Below, piece by piece: positions 33,638 to 44,683 of a DNA stretch of 64,000 nt. Made by a program: the position numbers and the translations under genes. The notes beneath the pieces were generated by a model that saw only the letters and a program-made list of their open reading frames with translations, was not told the origin of the DNA and searched no databases. Each line of letters opens with the position of its first letter. Position 1 is the stretch's first letter. Source of the stretch: Liquidambar formosana (Eukaryota > Streptophyta > Magnoliopsida > Saxifragales > Altingiaceae); the NCBI GenBank assembly GCA_039720395.1, contig CM077823.1, forward strand, positions 32,694,371 to 32,758,370. The letters run 5' to 3'.

Positions 33638-34785
33638 TTAGGCACGTTGGCTAGAAATTAAGTGATTAAAATGCATGAATAAAAATGAGGTGGTGTACTT
33701 CGGCATTAGAAAATAAATTATTTTTCTTTCTTTCTTTCTTTCTTCTTCTTTTTTTTTTTTTTTAATTTTTTTTTAATTTTTATTATTTTTTTCTGTTATA
33801 TATTATCTATTTCAAAATAGTCAGAATTGAAGTCATTCTTCCATCAATTCAAAATGGGACAACATGTATATGTTCGTGTATTCGTATCTTATTTGTTTAC
33901 ACCTTTGAATTGTTGATCCTTCCTTTTCTACAGCAGCGGATAGTTATCTGTACATTTTGACTAAAATAAATGGGGTCAAAAAAAAAAAAAAAAAGGAGAA
34001 AGAGAAAGAAATAGAAACCTCAAGGAAACTCAGATTTATATAGTCAGATATAGGCAGCTGACAGGAAATGGAACACAAATTTACACCGTCCAAAGTTCAA
34101 GACCCATCTCATATGACTAGGCAACAATAGGAGTTGGGAACATTTCTATGTGGAATTATTGCCCTTCCCCCCTCAATCATATCCCCAAATACTCTCTTTG
34201 CTTGCATGTATTGTACTCTAGGCTTCTGGAGACTTTTCTTCGAAATGAAGAGAAAAAATTTTCTTTCCAATGTACACATTGAAAAAAAAAAAGAAAAAAA
34301 AACGCAGATTTTCAATGGTTGGAGGAAAATAGATTTGTTCCTTCAATATTATATATGTAAAATTTGTTGAATTATTTAATTTTGTAAGACACCCAAACAT
34401 GTCGTAATTGTACGTCTTTCAAATGTATACCCATGGCAAAGGTCTTTGGGTTTAATGATATGTCTTAGCCCAATAAGAATTGGGATTTACGATGATTTTG
34501 ATTTTGACTCTACATGGATGTGTGTGCTCTCCTATCATTTAAGAAAAAATAAAATAAAATAAAATAAAGAAAAAAAAAACCCCCACTAATTGTAGAGGAC
34601 ATACAGAACGTAACTACCAGGATTGCTACAGCAAGTTGGTGTTAGGTCAACATAAAACTAGAGTCCAATGAAAAGTCCAAGCCGAGGTAGATTTTTATTT
34701 ATTTATTATTATTATTATTTTGCTAAGAGTCAAGGTAGCCTTCACTTGCCGACCTGTTGAGATAGGACCAGGAAGGCCCCCAAAT
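33638..34785. other. 3' flank of BSP4
   Basis: TTTC and T tracts (33722-33765), BSP-downstream-like DNA and another BSP-upstream-like piece (34640-34770, AAAGTCCAAGCCGAGG). No gene seen. Confidence 0.5.
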
Positions 34786-35607
34786 TAGGGATGGCAATGG
34801 GCCACCTAAACCGGGTATCCCGGCCCGGTTTAGTCTTATTGGGACGAGGTTAGGATTGTTTTAAATAGAATAGGGGCGGGATTGATATTTTATAAAAAAA
34901 TTCCGACTCCGGTTATGAGAGGGTTTGGGTCCTCGCCCCACCCCGTCCCGCCTCACCTTGCATAATTACATATATATATATATATAAGGGCTGATCATGT
35001 GCGGGATATCTCGAAGTGTCCCGTTCGATCACGGATGTCCGCGAACGACACCCGCACATTCACGCACTTGCGCGTGTCACTCACGGATGGCCATGATCGA
35101 ACGGGATATCTGGGATATCCCGCACATGATCAAAGCTAATCTATATATATATATATATATATATAAATTTATATATTGTGTTTACTAAACTAGTCTTCTA
35201 TCATTTCATATAAAAGGTTTTTTTTTCTTCTTCTTTTTACTCATTAGGTTCTTGTGCTATTAGTTCCCTTATCTCAGTTTTTTCTTATATTTTGATCGAG
35301 GTCAAAAGATGTTAGTCTTTGTAAGAGAATGGAAACCTCTCAAGTATTCACTGTTTAAGCATATTTAAACGGGTGCATTCATTGAATTGTCATAGGTTGG
35401 TAGCTAAATTGGAATTTAATGCCTTACTCAAGTGGGGTTTAGGTGGGGAATGGGTTTAGAAATTTTTTTTATAGGGTCAGGGTTGGGATAGGGGGGGCCC
35501 GTCCCGTGTAGGGTTTGGGCGGGGAATGAGTACGTTTAGGGATTTTTTATAGGGTTGGGATTGGGATAGGGGGGTCCCGTCCCAAACCTGCCCCATTGGC
35601 ATCCTTA
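34786..35607. mobile_element. Non-autonomous hAT-like element
   Basis: Ends TAGGGATGGCAATGGG and, inverted, TAAGGATGCCAATGGG. The 8-bp flanks CCCCAAAT (34778-34785) and CCCCCAAT (35608-35615) match at 7 of 8. Interior has CCCGTCCC/GGGGCGG-type repeats near both ends and no transposase. A smaller palindromic MITE is nested within. Confidence 0.85.
34989..35135. mobile_element. Palindromic MITE nested in the hAT element
   Basis: TGATCATGTGCGGGATATC (34992-35010) is repeated perfectly inverted at 35114-35132. Inner CCCGTTCGATCA/TGATCGAACGGG extend the stem. AT repeats lie on both sides, compatible with insertion at TA. Confidence 0.8.
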
Positions 35608-35891
35608 CCCCCAATGACCACTGGTTGCATTTATTTTCTTGGGAAAAAATTTGGTGTTTTTTCACTTTTCATGGAATATAAGCAAAACAAAACGGGATAA
35701 AGCAAATGCGCTAGTTGAATTTTCTAGTGAAAATTTCATTCATTCTTCAAGAAGTTTTGAATAGTAGTCAAAATTTGCGGTGGTGTTGATTAAATGATGG
35801 ATTATCTCCTACCATATGATAATCAATTAGATAATGAATATATATAGACTAATTAACGTGGCCGATCGATCATTTCCTGCTTTTACTTTGA
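35608..35891. other. Collapsed BSP unit (flanks without gene)
   Basis: 35690-35800 matches BSP upstream DNA (3470-3560). 35845-35890 matches BSP downstream DNA (5730-5775). The gene between them is missing, as if deleted. Confidence 0.5.
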
Positions 35892-35954
35892 AACAAGAAT
35901 GGCAATCATCACTTTAGTTCTTACAAACCTATGAGTCGTGTTGGGGATGGTGTA
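35892..35954 (+). mobile_element. 5' part of a DUF4283 retroposon, split by LTR element
   Basis: An open frame including ATG at 35931 runs to the GTGTA target site at 35950-35954. It continues in frame after the second GTGTA at 48944-48948 into the DUF4283 protein relic. BSP-flank similarity ends at about 35890, which sets the approximate 5' end of the retroposon. Confidence 0.7.
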
Positions 35955-36760
35955 TGTTAGAAAATATGTGATTTTCTTTAAAGCTTTAAAACTTCTAACC
36001 ACATACGTGTGCACACCTTCATAGCCCACCTCGACTCGGACCGGCCGGCCGTGTTGTGATGTGGCGCATGACGTAGCACACAAGTGACTTAATGGCCTAT
36101 TTATATGAGTTTATTTCATTTGACCGTTGGACCTTAATTTCTATAATTTATGGGTGTCCGTTATTAGCCGTTGGACTTTTATTTCATATTATTAATTGGG
36201 CTGTTATAAGAATCATTATGATATTTATTTTGGGCCTTTATTAACCCAAACCAATTTCAACATTTTACTAATATAAATAGTGGGCTTCTCTACATGAACG
36301 AAGGGGGTTTTTTCATTGTCTTCTCAATCCTTTTCTACTATATTTCTCTAAGAATTTTATTGAGTTATTTTCTATTTTGTATTTACGGGCAACTGATCGT
36401 GGACGGGTTCACTATACTCTTCTTGTGGACGTACCCATAGAAGAGAGAGCTGCGAGCTTTGGGGTTGTATCTTGGAGGTCCTATCGTCCGCCAGAACCTG
36501 TACGTAGGGAGGCGATAGTTCTTTTAGGACAACGTGATCTCACGTGCCTTCCCACAGGCCAGTTCTTCTTACTCTTTTATTTAATTTTAATTCAATATTT
36601 CTTGTGTTGATTTTTGTTAATTTAAATTATGATTATTAAGAGATTTATCCGTGTTCAATTTTATTTGTGATTTCTTAATTTGTGTTATTAGTTGTATTCA
36701 TGTTTAATTTGAATAAATATTCTATGACGAATTTCACAATATCCACAATTATCCCCAACA
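35955..36760 (+). repeat. 5' LTR of the LARD-like element
   Basis: 806 bp, TG...CA termini, partner at 48138-48943. A less AT-rich section (36385-36560) holds an open frame of about 77 codons in both LTRs, with no known similarity. Confidence 0.95.
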
Positions 36761-37361
36761 ATCTAAAGGAACTATAAGACTTCCACATGTACTGCATCCA
36801 TGTCACAATAAAATAGATGACTAGTTCTAATCTACGGTGTACACGTGATTAGCAACATCTTGAATTCTTGAATAGGTTCTTCATGAACTTGTGTATGTGT
36901 GCATAGCTGTGGCTATTCGCTCATGATAGGGTATTTTCTCTTATCAAAAAGTGTTGATTGAGTTCATAAAAAGAATATGTACATGGTTACACGTCTCTTA
37001 TCATTTTTTATGAGGTATGACAATTAGAACATTGTAGGTTGTTGTATATTCATAAGTGACCATTCACGCCATTACAAAGTTTAATGTTATTAAAATGACA
37101 AAGTAACAGTTGGTATTTGTTATGTAACAACTAGTTAATTTTCTGGAGTGAATAGATTATCATTTAGTGTATATTATGTGATTATTTATATTACGCTATG
37201 TATATAGTGGTTCAGTGATAACTAATACTAATTATTTTTATTATTAATTTATTTAGTTATTATTAAGGTTGATAATTTCCATGGAATAATTTTTGTATAC
37301 AAAATAGTCTTGTGCTCACGGAGAAAAAAAAAATTGCATAAGTAAAATAGTTTTACATGAG
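36761..37361 (+). other. Internal DNA of the LARD-like element, left part
   Basis: Non-coding, AT-rich. Ends at the ATGAG target site (37357-37361) of the nested element. Confidence 0.8.
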
Positions 37362-38579
37362 TGATAATAGCTTAAAATTGCATTAATTTTATACTTTTAG
37401 TAGGCATTATCACATTTATTTGGCACTTAATTCAGCATTTTACACATTATACATAAATTCTCTTGATACATGCTCTTATGCTTAAAGTTGTGTATTAATG
37501 CGTGTTTTATTTTTGTAGGAAGCCAATTTCCTATGGTCAAGCATTCTAAATTTATTTGGAACTATATAGAAGCTTTGCAAGGTTGAAGTGTATTAATTTT
37601 AGAATATTTTAGCAAAGAAATTGGCAACCCCAAAGTTGGAAAGAAGATTAAAAAGGAAGTTTGGAGCAGTTACCGTATTTTGGCCATAACTTTTGACTCC
37701 GAAGTCCAATTTATGCGAAATTGGTGTCCTTAGAAAGCTGATTTAAAGCCCTACAATATTATATTTCATGAATTTTTCATGATTTCAATGTTTAGTAGGT
37801 CAAAAACGGGTTACAAGTTAGCCCTGCTAGAAAAAACCGGGATTCCCAATTTGTTTCCTAATTTTTCTCCTCTTTCTCTTGGAAACCCTAAGAGCACATG
37901 GAAAGGAAAAGGTGGCTTCACCTCTATATATTACTTCTCCTCTTCTCTTCTACAACGACCTCTCTTTTGTTCTTCTTCTTCTACCTCTCTTTAGTTTTCT
38001 AGTATCATGAGTAGCTAAACGTTTTGCTAAGGCTAGGAGTGAAGCCACAACAATTATTTGGTATTTGTTTAATGACTCTTTCATGGATTTAATGTAAGGT
38101 TTTATAGTTTTGATTGATTTTGATTATTTTGCAAAGTATTTATTCTGTATAATTCTTTTATTTATCGTTAACTCCGGGTACGGTGAATGCTTAGAATTCC
38201 CTGCGAATTAAATTACTAGTTTTCTCATGCATTAAATCAATCAATCTTATGAATCCATATTTTTAGAATTGTTTTGAATAAAATTAATTGTTACATCATC
38301 CGACTGGGGTCATCCTTCGTATGAATCTCAGTTGAGTTATAAAATTGGGTCGTTAGCAAATAACTAATACTTGTTGTGAGTGGACCTCTGAACCTTAGTA
38401 CTTTTAAATTATTGTTTTCAATTAAACTAATTCTCTGCAACCAAGCAACCAAATTTCTAAAATCTTTTCTCAATCTTTTCTGCTAATTATTCCCCTTCCC
38501 TGTGGTTCGACCTCGGACTCACCGAGAATTTATTACTTCGCGACATCCTGCACTTGGGAGCATTATTAAAGTCGCAGCA
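37362..38579 (+). repeat. 5' LTR of the Athila-like element
   Basis: 1218 bp; same length as the 3' LTR. Contains a TATA-like CTATATATTA at about 37923. Confidence 0.96.
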
Positions 38580-38585
38580 AGTTTT

Positions 38586-38603
38586 TGGCGCCGTTGCCGG
38601 GGA
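38586..38603 (+). other. Primer binding site (tRNA-Asp type)
   Basis: TGGCGCCGTTGCCGGGGA, six bases after the 5' LTR, is complementary to the 3' end of plant tRNA-Asp including CCA, the primer known for Athila-group elements. Confidence 0.85.
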
Positions 38604-38844
38604 CTGGCGTGGATAAATAGCAGCTCATTGTTTTTGGTGGAGGTTTGTTGTATTTTGCGAATCTCTTCGCAAATCCGGTAAACTCTTTCCACAACTTTTT
38701 ACTTTTATTTTTATTTTATTTTATTTATTTATTTTTATGCAAATTTGGCATCGTGATCATACTCATCGTTTGGTTAGAGTTGAGTCTGAAAATTTGTGTG
38801 GCAATTTAATTGATTCTCTTGGACACAATCACACACTTGACACC

Positions 38845-39930
38845 ATGTCTGATAATGAGGAACAAATTGAGAATATTGATAGGGATGACAAAAGGACTCT
38901 TAGAGATTATTTGCAACCTACTAGGAGTAGTGCACCATCTTGCATCATTTTTCCTCTGAATGCTAATAATTTCAAACTTAAGTCTGGCATGATTCCATTG
39001 CTACCTAAATTTCATGGTTTAGAATCTGAAAACCCATATTTGCACCTTAAGGAATTTGATGAGGTTTGTGTAACCTTCCATGACCAAACTTGTAGTGAAG
39101 AGACTATTAAATTGAAATTATTTCCCTTTTCTCTCAAGGATAAGGCGAAAAGTTGGCTTAATGCTTTAAGACCTAAATCCATTGGCACATGGCAAGAGAT
39201 GCAAACTGAATTTTTGAAAAAGCACTTCCCACTTCATAGAACTAATGCTCTCAAAAGGCAAATAATGAATTTTTCACAAAAAGATAATGAGACTTTTTAC
39301 CAATGTTGGGAACGTTTTAAGGATTTATTAAATTCTTGTCCACATCATGGCTATGAAACTTGGCGTATCATTAGTTTTTTCTATCAAAGTTTAACTCCTA
39401 AAATGCGCCAATTTGTAGAGATGATGTGCAATGGTGAATTCATGAATAAGGATCCTGATGAGGCTTTTGACTATTTTGATCTGTTAGCTGAGAATGCCCA
39501 ATTTTGGGATACAACTGATACTTTAGATAGGTCCAAGCCTTCTACCAACCCATCTGGAGGCGGTAAGTACCATCTTAGGGAGGATGATGACTTAAGTGCT
39601 AGGGTAGCTATTTTGACTAGGAAATTAGAAGCCATGGAATTAAGGAAAGTTAATGAAGTTATGTCTGTGCCTAAATTGAATGATGTTTGTAGTATTTGTG
39701 AGACCGTGGGACACTCTACAAATGATTGCCCAACTATTCCTGCTTTTAAAGAGGTGTTGCACGATCAAGTAAATGCTATAAATATAAATAAAAAGCCTTT
39801 TTCTTCACCCTATTCTGAAACTTATAATCCAGGGTGGAGGAATCATCCAAATTTCAGTTGGAGGAATGATAATGTTACACTACCACCTCAAGGCCATTCT
39901 AATTTTGTTCCTTATAATCCTCCCCCTTAG
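38845..39930 (+). CDS. gag: Athila-type gag protein, ended early by TAG
   Basis: Capsid/nucleocapsid precursor that packages element RNA in cytoplasmic particles. The conserved Athila-like start MSDNEEQ.. is at 38845; the frame is open from 38737. The retrotransposon gag domain spans roughly residues 70-230 after 38845 (SWLNALRPKSIGTWQEMQTEF, LKRQIMNFSQKDNETFYQCW). A CCHC zinc knuckle follows (CSICETVGHSTNDCP). The frame stops at TAG 39928-39930, but downstream codons continue in the same frame, so this is probably a nonsense mutation within a longer gag-pro polyprotein. Confidence 0.88.
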   Translation: MSDNEEQIENIDRDDKRTLRDYLQPTRSSAPSCIIFPLNANNFKLKSGMIPLLPKFHGLESENPYLHLKEFDEVCVTFHDQTCSEETIKLKLFPFSLKDKAKSWLNALRPKSIGTWQEMQTEFLKKHFPLHRTNALKRQIMNFSQKDNETFYQCWERFKDLLNSCPHHGYETWRIISFFYQSLTPKMRQFVEMMCNGEFMNKDPDEAFDYFDLLAENAQFWDTTDTLDRSKPSTNPSGGGKYHLREDDDLSARVAILTRKLEAMELRKVNEVMSVPKLNDVCSICETVGHSTNDCPTIPAFKEVLHDQVNAININKKPFSSPYSETYNPGWRNHPNFSWRNDNVTLPPQGHSNFVPYNPPP

Positions 39931-40437
39931 AAGGGTTTAGAGGAAACATTGCAACAGTTTATGCAGAATCAAGCCACCATAAATAATCAGACTTCTCAAG
40001 CCATAGGTGACATTAGAAACACTCTTACTAAGTTGACCACTTCATTAAGCATTCAAGAAAAAGGTAAATTTCCATCTCAACCACAACCTAATCCTCAAGG
40101 TCAATTTAGTATTAGTGATTCTAATTTATCTGACACACAACTTGAGCATGTTAAGTCTATTACTACTCTTCGCAGTGGAAAAGTTATTGATAAAACTATT
40201 TCACCACCTAAAGACAAAGAAAAAGAAGAATTTTCAAAAACAAAGAGTAGTAATGAATTTAATAAGCCTGAGTCAAGTGAAATTGAGAGATGCCCCATTC
40301 CCATTCCTTTTCCTCAAAGATTCCAACCACCTCAAAAAGTGAATCAGAATGCAGACATTCTTGAAATCTTTAAACAAGTGAAGGTCAACATTCCTTTGTT
40401 GGATGCAATAAAACAAATTCCTTCGATCTTATGCTAA
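39931..40437 (+). pseudogene. gag-pro linker region, separated by stop and frameshift
   Basis: Continues in the gag frame after the TAG. It has a glutamine-rich helix (MQQFMQNQATINNQTSQ), the THLRSGK-like TTLRSGKVID and proline-rich PIPFPQRFQPPQK, all usual between gag and protease in Athila elements. It ends at TAA 40435-40437 through a frameshift at about 40422-40430; the following codons continue in another frame. Confidence 0.8.
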
Positions 40438-40438
40438 A

Positions 40439-41812
40439 TTTTTGAAAGATTTATGTACGGTTAAGCGTAAGCTTAACGTACAAAAGAAGGCATTTTTAAC
40501 TGAGCAGGTGAGTGCTATTATTCAAAATAATATTCCTCCTAAGTATAAAGATCCAGGTAGTCCCACAATTTCATGTGTTATTGGTAATTTTAAAGTAGAG
40601 CAAGCTTTGATTGATCTTGGGGCTAGCGTGAATCTTTTACCTTATTCGGTATATGAACAGTTGGGTCTAGGTGAGTTAAAACCTACAAAAATAACTCTTC
40701 AGCTTGCGGACCGTTCTGTGAAAATACCTAGGGGAATAGTAGAGGATGTGTTAGTCCAAATTGATAAATTTTACTTTCCTGTTGATTTTTTTGTTTTGGA
40801 CACACACCTTGTTTTAAATGCTAACTCTCAAATTCCTGTTATTTTGGGTCGCCCATTCCTTGCAACTTCCAATACTTTAATAAATTGTAGGAGTGGTATA
40901 CTTAAATTGTCTTTTGGAAATATGATCCAAGAATTGAATATTTTTAATACTTGCAAAGAACCTAAGGATGATGATGACTTTCATGAAGTTAACTTAATTG
41001 ATACACTTGTTCAAAAACAATTTAATGTGTCATATTTTTCTGATCCTTTAGAGGCTTGCTTGATTAATTCTCATGATTTGGAGTTTAATGAGAATCCCAA
41101 AATTGCATATCTTTATTATTTATTGGATTCTACACAGGAATTGGATGTGAATGTGCGGAGGCCTAAATTTGAAAAGCTATCACCCCGTGACCTTAAACTA
41201 TTGCCATCGAATGAGAAAGTACCTAAACTGGAATTAAAGCCTTTGCTAGTAGAACTCAAGTATGCATTCTTTAGACCTAAGGAGATTTTTCCTATGGTAA
41301 TATCTATTAAATTTGATCCCTTGCAAGAAGGCAAGTTGCTGAAAATTTTGAAAGCGCACAAAGGTGCAATAGGATTGAATGTTTCTGCTATTAAAGGAAT
41401 TAGCCGTTTAGTGTGCACTCATATAATTTCTTTGGAAGAGATTAGGCGGGATGCTTATGACAGTTCTAGAATTTACAAAAAACAAATGAAAGTTTTTTAT
41501 GACAAAAATATTTTGAGGAAATCTTTTGAACAGTCTCAAAAAGTTCTTTTGTATAATTCTATATTTCATTTGTTTCCAAGTAAGCTAAGGTCCCATTGGA
41601 CAGGACCATTCGTGGTTAAAACTGTTTTTTCTCATGGATCTGTTGAGATTGAAAATCCCAAGAATGGTAATGTTTTTAAAGTTAATGGACAACGTCTTAA
41701 ACCATTTCTTGAGAATTTTTCACCTGAGGATGAGTCCAAATTTGGTGGATCCTATCTACCAGGATTTACCAAACCCTTAATTAGTTCATTCGTATTAGTG
41801 TTTGTGTCGTAG
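40439..41812 (+). pseudogene. Retroviral-type aspartic protease fused to integrase tail
   Basis: The aspartic protease carries IDLGASVNLLPYSVYEQLG (active site D-L-G-A-S rather than D-T/S-G) and VILGRPFLATS. The frame then reaches the beginning of the reverse transcriptase (AIKGISRLVCTHIISLEE) and jumps directly into the integrase C-terminus (YKKQMKVFYDK, FPSKLRSHWTGPF, VNGQRLKPF). The switch is at about 41432-41440, in frame. RT, RNase H and integrase catalytic domains are gone, so the element cannot move itself. Stop at 41810-41812. Confidence 0.85.
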
Positions 41813-43452
41813 TTAGTTATTTTTTTTTTCCCTTTTTTTTTTTTTTTGTGTTTTTCGTGTCTAACCCATTTTGTAGGTATTAGAGTTTGTTTGTTTTCTT
41901 TTTAGTTCGCACCTCAAGGTACTCTCCATGATTTCTACTACTTTGTTTTTCTTTGTTTACATTGAGGACAATGTATCTTTTAGGTTGGGGGGAGGGAATT
42001 TTGGTGTGGTGTTAGTTTATTTTGGTCTTAGTTAGTTTATCTTATTTTTCAAAAAAAAAAAAAAAAAGTTTAGTGGTTTACACATTTTTGGCTTAAAAAT
42101 TTTGTTACTTTAGCATGATTATTTAGTTTGAAGTTCATTATGCTACTTCTATTTAAAATTTTCCATTGAATTTCATACTCGGATTACATTGCACTTACAC
42201 TTTAGCCGCATGAATATGACTCTTGATTAGAGGGTAAAGATGATTTTAAAAATCTTGATGAATAAAAATGTGGAGACTTTTAGCCCTTGTGAGTATTTGA
42301 GCCATTAATTTTTTTTAGAGGGTTATTATATTTAATCTTACATTGATTTTTGGAAGCACTCAAATTTCATTGTTCAGTCTTATTATTTCTTCTTTTTGGT
42401 TGAATGCTAAGAATATATTTTTTGTACCACACTTGTTTCTTTTGAAGTCATGGATATTGAAAAATTATACCACTCTTTGAGAGATGATTTTAGGCCATCT
42501 TTGATTTCTTTGAACCTTTAATTTCTTTTCTTTGTGATACATTACCACTAGTTAGCCCGTTGAGCCTTTTGATTAGCCTTTCTTTCATAACCCTTTTCCC
42601 AAAGTGTTTTGAGAATGGATATTATCAATGTTCAGTAAGGTGAATGGGTAGGAAAATTTTAAAAAAAAAATTAAAAAAAAATGTGAAAAAAAAAATGAAG
42701 GAAAAAAAAAAAAAGAAAGAAAAAAAAAAGAAAAAGAAAGAGAACGCTTTGTTGGTGAAGTATTGAGAAGTGAAAAAAAAAAGGAAAAAAAAAAGTGTTT
42801 GATTGCCAAAGTTTGGAAGAATAAGTTGAATACAAAATTGTTTCAAGTGAGTTTGTTCTTTCTATCATTCTCGGATACACTTTTTATTATCACCATAACC
42901 TTTTTGTTTCAATTCCTTCTTTTATCCCAACATTACATCCTATTAAAAGTCCTATTTGATTTCGAGGATAGTATGGTTTGGATATTGACATGACTGAGCT
43001 ATAATGCAATGTGTGGTGTACATTCTTAGTATTTGGCATTCCTTTCATGAGATTATATGATTCTTTCTTGTGATAGCGTTTTTCAAATATTTTATATGTG
43101 AGATTCTTGTTCTTGCTCTACATTATTCTACTCACATATACTCGAGAGTTTTACCCTATTCAGAGTGCATTATTTTGTTGAGTGTAATCCCTGTGAGATT
43201 TGAGTTGAAACATATTTCAGATAGAGATTTGGGTTATGCTTTACCTTGAAATGGGGTTTATATTTGTGTTGGCTAAATTCTTCACACACAATGAGTTTTT
43301 AAATTCATTGGGATGTTTTTAATAGTTGCGAGTGTTCTGAATTTTTAACTAATTCTTTTGCTAAGGTGATAAAATTGGTAGCCATGTTTTGAGTTTTTTC
43401 TTTTGAAAAAAACTATTTCAGTCGCTTTGATTGCTAGGGACTAGCAATATGC
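41813..43452 (+). other. 3' non-coding part of the Athila-like element
   Basis: Position where Athila elements can carry an env-like frame; none is seen here. A and T tracts (42660-42800) dominate. An internal polypurine-like site lies at its start. Confidence 0.7.
41983..41996 (+). other. Internal polypurine-tract-like site
   Basis: GGTTGGGGGGAGGG, preceded by ATTGAGGACAATGT, 170 bp after the last coding codon. It closely resembles the terminal tract GGTTGGGGGGTG at 43454. Confidence 0.55.
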
Positions 43453-43453
43453 T

Positions 43454-43465
43454 GGTTGGGGGGTG
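43454..43465 (+). other. Polypurine tract of the Athila-like element
   Basis: GGTTGGGGGGTG directly abuts the TG of the 3' LTR. Confidence 0.85.
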
Positions 43466-44683
43466 TGATAATAGCTTAAAATTGCATTAATTTTATACTT
43501 TTAGTAGGCATTATCACATTTATTTGGCACTTAATTCAGCATTTTACACATTATACATAAATTCTCTTGATACATGCTCTTATGCTTAAAGTTGTGTATT
43601 AATGCGTGTTTTATTTTTGTAAGAAGCCAATTTCCTATGGTCAAGCATTCTAAATTTATTTGGAACTATATAGAAGCTTTGCAAGGTTGAAGTGTATTAA
43701 TTTTAGAAGATTTTAGCAAAGAAATTGGCAACCCCAAAGTTGGAAAGAAGATTAAAAAGGAAGTTTGGAGCAGTTACCGTATTTTGGCCATAAATTTTGA
43801 CTCCAAAGTCCAATTTATGCGAAATTGGTGTCCTTAGAAAGCTGATTTGAAGCCCTACAATATTATATTTCATGAATTTTTCGTGATTTCAATGTTTAGT
43901 AGGTCAAAAACGGGTTACAAGTTAGCCCTGCTAGAAAAAACCGGGATTCCCAATTTGTTTCCTAATTTTTCTCCTCTTTCTCTTGGAAACCCTAAGAGCA
44001 CATGGAAAGGAAAAGGTGGCTGCACCTCTATATATTACTTCTCCTCTTCTCTTCTACAACGACCTCTCTTTTGTTCTTCTTCTTCTACCTCTCTTTAGTT
44101 TTCTAGTATCATGAGTAGCTAAACGTTTTGCTAAGGCTAGGAGTGAAGCCACAACAATTATTTGGTATTTGTTTAATGACTCTTTCATGGATTTAATGTA
44201 AGGTTTTATAGTTTTGATTGATTTTGATTATTTTGCAAAGTATTTATTCTGTATAATTCTTTTATTTATCGTTAACTCCGGGTACGGTGAATGCTTAGAA
44301 TTCCCTGCGAATTAAATTACTAGTTTTCTCATGCATTAAATCAATCAATCTTATGAATCCATATTTTTAGAATTGTTTTGAATAAAATTAATTGTTACAT
44401 CATCCGACTGGGGTCATCCTTTGTATGAATCTCAGTTGAGTTATAAAATTGGGTCGGTAGCAAATAACTAATACTTGTTGTGAGTGGATCTCTGAACCTT
44501 AGTGCTTTTAAATTATTGTTTTCAATTAAACTAATTCTTTGCAACCAAGCAACCAAATTTCTAAAATCTTTTCTCAATCTTTTCTGCTAATTATTCCCCT
44601 TCCCTGTGGTTCGACCTCAGACTCACCGAAAATTTATTACTTCGCGACATCCTGCACTTGGGAGCATTATTAAAGTCGCAGCA
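43466..44683 (+). repeat. 3' LTR of the Athila-like element
   Basis: 1218 bp, partner of 37362-38579, followed by TSD ATGAG. Confidence 0.96.

Larger units (their letters stand above)
37362..44683 (+). mobile_element. Athila-like Ty3/gypsy element, internally deleted
   Basis: 7322 bp nested in the LARD-like element. LTRs of 1218 bp each (37362-38579, 43466-44683) start TGATAATAG and end GCAGCA; the 5-bp TSD is ATGAG (37357-37361, 44684-44688). Primer site, gag, protease, an integrase C-terminal remnant and polypurine tract are present; reverse transcriptase, RNase H and the integrase core are missing. By eye the LTRs differ at about 14 positions (near 1.15%), younger than the host element. 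Confidence 0.95.

Noticed and set aside
36377..36610. 77-codon frame in each LTR of the LARD-like element (also 48560-48793)
   Set aside because: LTR leader sequence; start is not ATG, no known domain.
42660..42800. Phe/Ser-rich minus-strand frames in the Athila-like element
   Set aside because: Read from A-rich simple sequence in the 3' non-coding part; not a gene.
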